Source of the DNA: Nocardia kruczakiae NBRC 101016
GTDB lineage: Bacteria; Actinomycetota; Actinomycetes; Mycobacteriales; Mycobacteriaceae
Assembly: GCF_001612965.1 (NCBI RefSeq)
Contig: NZ_BDBL01000031.1
Span: 46,887 to 110,886, forward strand
Reading direction: 5' to 3'
DNA: 64,000 nucleotides
Each line of letters begins with the position of its first letter. Position 1 is the first letter of the stretch. The translations under genes and the position numbers were made by a program. The notes under the pieces were generated by a model that saw only the letters and a program-made list of their open reading frames with translations, was not told the DNA's origin and ran no database searches. Below are positions 60,101-64,000 of this stretch, in pieces.

Positions 60101-63100
60101 ATGTCGCCACCGACGTGTCGGCGGTGGCGATCGACAATATCGCGCGCTCGCTCGAGCAGATGCGGATCCCGTGGCGTGACCGAGTCCAGTTGCTGACCCG
60201 GCCGGCTCACGTCACCGAGGCACTGCCGCAGGGGTACTTCGACACGATCATTCTCAACTCCGTCATCCAATACTTCCCCGACAGGGATTACCTGACCGAG
60301 GTAATCGACGCCGCCCTGGATCTGCTAGCCCCCGGTGGGGCGATGTTCATCGGCGACGTCCGTAACCACACCCTGCAGGGCGCGTTCCACACCGCGGTCA
60401 CGCTGGCGCGCACCGCCACCACCGACGCCGCCGAGATCCGCCGGCGAGTCCAGCGCGCCGTGCTCGCCGAACCCGAATTGCTGCTGGCCCCAGAGTTCTT
60501 CACCAGTTGGGCCGCCGGCCATCCGTCGGTGGCCGGACTCGACATCCAGGTCAAACGCGGATCGGCCGACAACGAACTCAACCGGTATCGGTACGACGTC
60601 ATCGTCCACACGACGCCGACGCCGGTCCGCTCACTGGCCGCGGCACCCACCCTGACGTGGACCGGAGTCGCGGGGCTGCGCGGGCTGCACACGCAGCTGA
60701 TCTCCGAACATCCCGCCACCGTGCGCATTACCGGCATCCCCCGTACCGGACTGATCACCGATGTCCGCATCGAACGCGCTCTCGCCGACGGCCTATCGCC
60801 GGCCGACGCACTCGCGCGAGCCGACGCCACCTCCGACACCGCTACCCCCGAACAACTGCACCGCTTGGGCGAAACGACCGGATATCAGGTCGCGGTCACC
60901 TGGGGCGCCCACCCCGGCACCCTCGATGCCGTCTTCATCACCCCCACCGACCCCCACCACCGGCAGGCTCCGCCGCTGACCGACCTCTACCTGCCTCCGA
61001 CCGGAGAACATCGAATCACCACCCACGCCAACGACCCGCATACCGACACCGAAATCGCCGCCATCCGTCAGCGGTTGAGCTCGTGGTTGCCCGAGTACAT
61101 GGTGCCGGCGCAGATTGTGGTGCTCGACGAGTTCCCGCTGACCTCCTCGGGGAAAATCGACCGTCAGGCCTTGCCGGCACCGATGTTCGCCGCCGCGCCC
61201 TTCCGGGAGCCACGGACTCGGGCCGAGAAGATCATCGCCGAGGCGTTCGCGGAGATATTGGGTCGAGACCGAGCGGGGCTCGATGACGATTTCTTCGCCC
61301 TCGGTGGAAACTCGTTGACTGCTACCCGGGTGAGCGCGCGGCTGCAGCTCGCGCTGGGCAGGGAAGTGCCGGTGCGGTATCTGTTCGACGCGTCGACCGT
61401 CGAGGGTCTCGCCGACTACCTGAACCGGCATCGTGGCGGCCCCGCTCAGTCGACACTGCAGGTTATGCCACGTCCGGCGCGGGTTCCGTTGTCGTATGCC
61501 CAGCAACGACTCTGGTTCATCGACCAATTCCAAGGTCCGTCTCCGGTCTACAACATGCCGATCGCATTCCGGATCAACGGACCACTGGACGTCGAGGCAC
61601 TCGACTCCGCCCTCGATGACGTCCTCGCCCGCCACGAATCACTCCGCACCATCTTCCCCTCCACCGACGGCGTGCCCTCCCAACAGGTACTGCCCGCCCG
61701 GCCAGGGATGTGGCGACGCGACGGCGCGGCAGTCGCGTCGCTGCCCGAACAAGACCTGACCGGCGCCCTGGCAGAACTGGCCCGGTACCGGTTCGACCTG
61801 TCGACCGAGATCCCCATCCGCGCCCAGATCTATTCGGTGGAATCCGAACAGTATGTCGTGGGGATTGTGTTGCACCACATCGCTTTCGATGGATGGTCTC
61901 CCGCTCCGATGGCCCGCGACGTGAGCGAAGCGTACCGAGCGCGCCGACACGGCCACGCCCCGGACTGGACGCCGTTGGCGGTGCAGTACGTCGACTACGC
62001 ACTCTGGCAACGCACCCAACTCGGCGAACTACACGACCCCGACAGCCGCATCAGCACCGAACTGGAGTACTGGGAACAGACCCTGGCCGGGATGCCCGAA
62101 CACCTCGACCTCCCCACCGACCGGCCCTACCCACCAACCACCGACCAACACGGCGACAGCGTCACCATCGACTGGCCCGCGGGACTCCAGCAGCAGATCG
62201 CCGAGGTCGCGCGCGAACACAACGCAACGAGTTTCATGGTCGTCCAGGCCGCCCTCGCGGTACTCCTGTCTACGATCAGCACCAGCACCGACGTCCCCAT
62301 AGGGTTCGCCGTCGCCGGCCGCGGCGACCCTGCTCTCGACGAGTTGGTCGGCTTCTTCGTCAATACCTTGGTACTGCGGGTCGATCTGGGCGGCGACCCC
62401 ACCTTCACCGACCTACTCACTCAGGTCCGCACGCGCAGTCTGGAGGCGTTCGAACACCAACACGTGCCGTTCGAGGTGCTGGTGGAACGTCTCAACCCGG
62501 CCCGGTCATTGATGCATCACCCGCTGATCCAGGTGTTGCTGGCGTGGCAGAACTTCGCCGGAAACAATGACCCCGCAGGCGGTTTGGTGCTGGAAGACCT
62601 CCAGGTCTCCTCCCTGCCGCTGGACACCCACAGCGCCCGCATGGACATCGCGTTCTCCCTCGGCGAACGCTTCACCGACACCGGCGAACCCGCCGGACTC
62701 ACCGGCGCAGTGGAATTCCGCACCGACATCTTCGACACCACCACCATCGACACACTCATCCAACGACTCGAACGAATACTGAACGCCATAACCAGCAACC
62801 CGAGGCGGTCGTTGTCGTCGGTGGACCTGCTCGACGAATCCGAACACATCCGATTGGACGAGATCGGCAACCGGGCCGTATTGGATGCGCGCACATCCCC
62901 GGCGATGTCGGTGCCGGCGTTGTTCGCCGCACAAGTCGCCCGCACGCCGGATGCAGTGGCACTCAGCTGCGGTGATCGTTCATACAGTTACCGGCAGCTG
63001 GAGCAAGCAGCGAACCGGTTGGCACACCTGCTGACCGACCGCGGTGCGGGACCCGGATGCGTGGTCGGGCTGCTGATGCACCGCTCGGCGGAGGCGATCA

Positions 63101-64000
63101 CCGCGATAGCGGCAGTACTGCAAACCGGGGCAGCCTATCTACCCATCGATCCCGAACACCCCAGGGCACGAATCGAATTCATGCTCACCGACGCCACACC
63201 CGTCGCCGTGATCACCACCGCCGACCTCGCCGGACGACTCGACGGGATCGACATACCGATCATCGATGTCGACGACTCCACCCTGGACACTCAACCCAGC
63301 ACCGCACCATCGGCATCGGCATCGGCATCGGCATCGGCATCGGCATCGGCATCGGCATCGGACACCTTTGCCTATTTCATCTACACCTCCGGTACCACCG
63401 GCGTCCCCAAAGGCGTGGCCGCCACCCACCACAACATCACGCAACTATTGGCGCCCAGCACCGACGCTCGGCGGCTGCTCGGCGATGACACATCTGCATC
63501 GGAACAGGTGTGGGCGCAGTGTCATTCGCTCGCCTTCGACGTCTCGGTGTGGGAAATCTGGGGCGCGCTGCTGCACGGCGGACGACTGGTGGTGATCCCC
63601 GACTCGATCACCCGCTCCCCCACCGACTTTCATGACGTGCTTGCTGCCCAACAGGTCACCGTGCTCACTCAAACCCCGACCGCCGCAGCGATGCTGACAC
63701 CTCGAGGTCTGGAGTCGGTCACCTTGATACTCGGCGGCGAATTCTGCCCCGCCCAAGTAATAGACCAGTGGGCGCCCGCACACGCAGTCATCAACGGCTA
63801 CGGCCCCACCGAGACCACCATGTGCGTTTCCTTGACTGCGCCATTGGCGCCGGGTTCGGGAACACCACCGATCGGCTCACCAGTATCAGGCGCAGCGTTG
63901 TTCGTGCTCGACCGCCGGCTACGGCGAGTGCCGATCGGCGTCACCGGCGAGTTGTATGTGGCCGGCGCTGGTGTCAGCCCCGGATATTGGCGTCGCACCG
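57148..64000 (+). CDS. Nonribosomal peptide synthetase C-A(MT)-T-C-A..., 3' truncated by the window
   Basis: One uninterrupted frame runs from ATG 57148 past the window end (at least 2284 codons). I checked the frame at six core motifs. Module 1: condensation domain (HHVLLDG at residues 141-147), adenylation domain (TSGSTG at 607, NGYGPSETT at 737, YRTGDL at 823) with a methyltransferase inserted before its last subdomain (VLEIGVGSG at 964), then A10 and a carrier domain (LGGNSLTATR, Ser1389). Module 2: C (HHIAFDG at 1576) and A (TSGTTG at 2080), cut off. An inserted MT means N-methylation of the first residue. A hand alignment gives signature residues D-A-F-V-I-T-G-I-G for A1; I cannot assign a substrate. 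Confidence 0.93.
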   Translation, partial: MLNYGAQLGVLGSLTAAQRSIWAAQQLRPEVPYNVAAFLTIDHDVDAERLMLACESAATRFGTPCARLSLHDGEPVFTVDRSFPHTLRCLDLRAERDPESAARDWMDNDYRRPIDVARDRLTDFALLRIADELSYFYLRTHHVLLDGYGADNLMRHIAAVYSGAAPDTGEVDFSEFDLIRSADEKYQQSSRSRADAEYWKTVVREPLDITDLGGTRRPVAPRHPLIRELKCPHRVEENRHVRFDVARIVATVAVFIAKTTGQQHISLSLPVSARTTAALKRCTGMVSNMVPLLIDVHDDDTIGALSDRVAEAMIGALRHQQFRRWPDLITQASRPDMNIEFGPAINILDFAAPLRFGPSEVTYNVLTTYPIQDCAINIYPQLGDGAPRIQFTWNPDRYASDDIARHITRLEMLVDRLLVADPSVTVAEVSLLAAGERDLVLSVWSGAGVAAPVGVAPQLLAAAVAACPDAPAVVDGAREVSYRELDQWSTRLARVLIEAGVGPERAVGVAMDRCVELVVAWWAVAKAGGVYVPLDRAHPVERITAVLDAVGAVCVVARGSGTVAGAATRPVVRVDAPDVSERSAAAITDADRPADLRVDNTAYVMFTSGSTGAPKGVAVSHAGLSGLAAAQRAVLGLGTDARISMVAAPTFDASIFDMLWAVGSAAALVVAPPQVYAGESLTAFLEDQRVSAAVVTPTVLSSLDRTRLDRVGTVITTGEACPGELVAAWAPGRRMFNGYGPSETTIGATLAPLSAGQPVSIGSPIPGIYALVLDARLNPTPVGVVGELYLGGPALARGYVGRRELTAERFVANPYGEPGARAYRTGDLVRWTSTGTLDYVGRADTQIKLRGQRVELGEIENTLLACPQVTRAAATMHRSSTGDHLIAYVILDHTATTDRDAEIVEQWRHMNDELYDAEVAASGFGMDFRGWNSSYSDDPIPLEEMMEWRSATVDRILALQPRRVLEIGVGSGLVLSQIAPRCEHYVATDVSAVAIDNIARSLEQMRIPWRDRVQLLTRPAHVTEALPQGYFDTIILNSVIQYFPDRDYLTEVIDAALDLLAPGGAMFIGDVRNHTLQGAFHTAVTLARTATTDAAEIRRRVQRAVLAEPELLLAPEFFTSWAAGHPSVAGLDIQVKRGSADNELNRYRYDVIVHTTPTPVRSLAAAPTLTWTGVAGLRGLHTQLISEHPATVRITGIPRTGLITDVRIERALADGLSPADALARADATSDTATPEQLHRLGETTGYQVAVTWGAHPGTLDAVFITPTDPHHRQAPPLTDLYLPPTGEHRITTHANDPHTDTEIAAIRQRLSSWLPEYMVPAQIVVLDEFPLTSSGKIDRQALPAPMFAAAPFREPRTRAEKIIAEAFAEILGRDRAGLDDDFFALGGNSLTATRVSARLQLALGREVPVRYLFDASTVEGLADYLNRHRGGPAQSTLQVMPRPARVPLSYAQQRLWFIDQFQGPSPVYNMPIAFRINGPLDVEALDSALDDVLARHESLRTIFPSTDGVPSQQVLPARPGMWRRDGAAVASLPEQDLTGALAELARYRFDLSTEIPIRAQIYSVESEQYVVGIVLHHIAFDGWSPAPMARDVSEAYRARRHGHAPDWTPLAVQYVDYALWQRTQLGELHDPDSRISTELEYWEQTLAGMPEHLDLPTDRPYPPTTDQHGDSVTIDWPAGLQQQIAEVAREHNATSFMVVQAALAVLLSTISTSTDVPIGFAVAGRGDPALDELVGFFVNTLVLRVDLGGDPTFTDLLTQVRTRSLEAFEHQHVPFEVLVERLNPARSLMHHPLIQVLLAWQNFAGNNDPAGGLVLEDLQVSSLPLDTHSARMDIAFSLGERFTDTGEPAGLTGAVEFRTDIFDTTTIDTLIQRLERILNAITSNPRRSLSSVDLLDESEHIRLDEIGNRAVLDARTSPAMSVPALFAAQVARTPDAVALSCGDRSYSYRQLEQAANRLAHLLTDRGAGPGCVVGLLMHRSAEAITAIAAVLQTGAAYLPIDPEHPRARIEFMLTDATPVAVITTADLAGRLDGIDIPIIDVDDSTLDTQPSTAPSASASASASASASASASDTFAYFIYTSGTTGVPKGVAATHHNITQLLAPSTDARRLLGDDTSASEQVWAQCHSLAFDVSVWEIWGALLHGGRLVVIPDSITRSPTDFHDVLAAQQVTVLTQTPTAAAMLTPRGLESVTLILGGEFCPAQVIDQWAPAHAVINGYGPTETTMCVSLTAPLAPGSGTPPIGSPVSGAALFVLDRRLRRVPIGVTGELYVAGAGVSPGYWRRT
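63310..63360 (+). repeat. TCGGCA hexanucleotide repeat (8.5 copies) inside the NRPS
   Basis: The unit TCGGCA repeats eight times plus a final TCG, encoding Ser-Ala dipeptides at residues 2055-2071. It lies in the A2 domain before the TSGTTG motif. Copy number can change in steps of two residues without breaking the frame, so length variation would alter only a loop. Confidence 0.9.

Noticed and set aside
63310..63360. Hexamer repeat considered as a CRISPR or minisatellite element
   Set aside because: The unit is six bases without spacers and lies in frame in a coding region, so it is a simple coding repeat.

Overview
The window is high-GC actinobacterial DNA, most like Nocardia or a close relative in the Mycobacteriales. 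This rests on fused cobIJ, galE/GT2/DUF2064 genes that resemble the mycobacterial Rv0536-Rv0541 neighbourhood, an aryl-carotenoid cluster with crtYc/crtYd, MEDS-type anti-sigma proteins, AveC-like membrane proteins and an NRPS. No rRNA, tRNA or CRISPR array was seen.

Layout. 1-3552 (+): the end of a cobalamin cluster (cobG partial, a membrane protein, cobH, cobIJ). 3700-20014 (mostly -): about 17 kb of accessory metabolism. Its first part is an epimerase, a relic leader ORF, a hypothetical gene, norD-like and norQ-like genes, and two aveC-like genes around a TetR gene; the two aveC-like promoters share sequence blocks. Its second part is a tightly coupled ten-gene operon: SDR, CMD-like, Rieske oxygenase plus small partner, TauD, a second Rieske oxygenase plus small partner, amidohydrolase, a dimeric-barrel protein and ALDH. 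A divergent TetR gene and a 32-bp palindrome face it. 21151-25355: a secreted protein, cobK (apparently started at CTG), a LuxR regulator and an amidase. The cob genes are therefore split by the accessory block.

25558-29356: a stand-alone KOW-domain protein, GNAT, a truncated nucleotidyltransferase, a frameshifted serine resolvase plus transposase stub, a VOC protein, and an RsbA-like/STAS anti-sigma pair. 30498-32524: a MerR regulator with an apparent ATT start, divergent from a homologue of CqsA, the alpha-hydroxyketone autoinducer synthase. 32634-36815: polyprenyl-sugar type genes (DUF2064, GT2, a GT-C-like membrane protein, galE) with a broken response regulator between them. 37293-42892: a translationally coupled carotenoid operon (glycosyltransferase, crtB, crtYc, crtYd, crtU, Rieske protein).

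43016-50222: a cupin, GNAT, an SDR without its catalytic Tyr/Lys, an ECF sigma factor with SnoaL domain followed by a degenerate sigma fragment, and two alpha/beta hydrolases. 50579-54241: an OafA-type acyltransferase with SGNH domain, a secreted PHB-esterase-like protein and a GlsB-type membrane protein. 54754-64000: a biosynthetic locus with an FAD oxidoreductase-methyltransferase fusion and a large NRPS (C-A(MT)-T-C-A...) running off the window; the NRPS frame is open from 57148 to the end.

The most unusual items are the double-Rieske operon with two copies of an unrecognised ~110-residue partner, the CqsA homologue in an actinobacterium, the NorQ/NorD pair without NO reductase beside AveC-like proteins, and the FAD-methyltransferase fusion beside the N-methylating NRPS.
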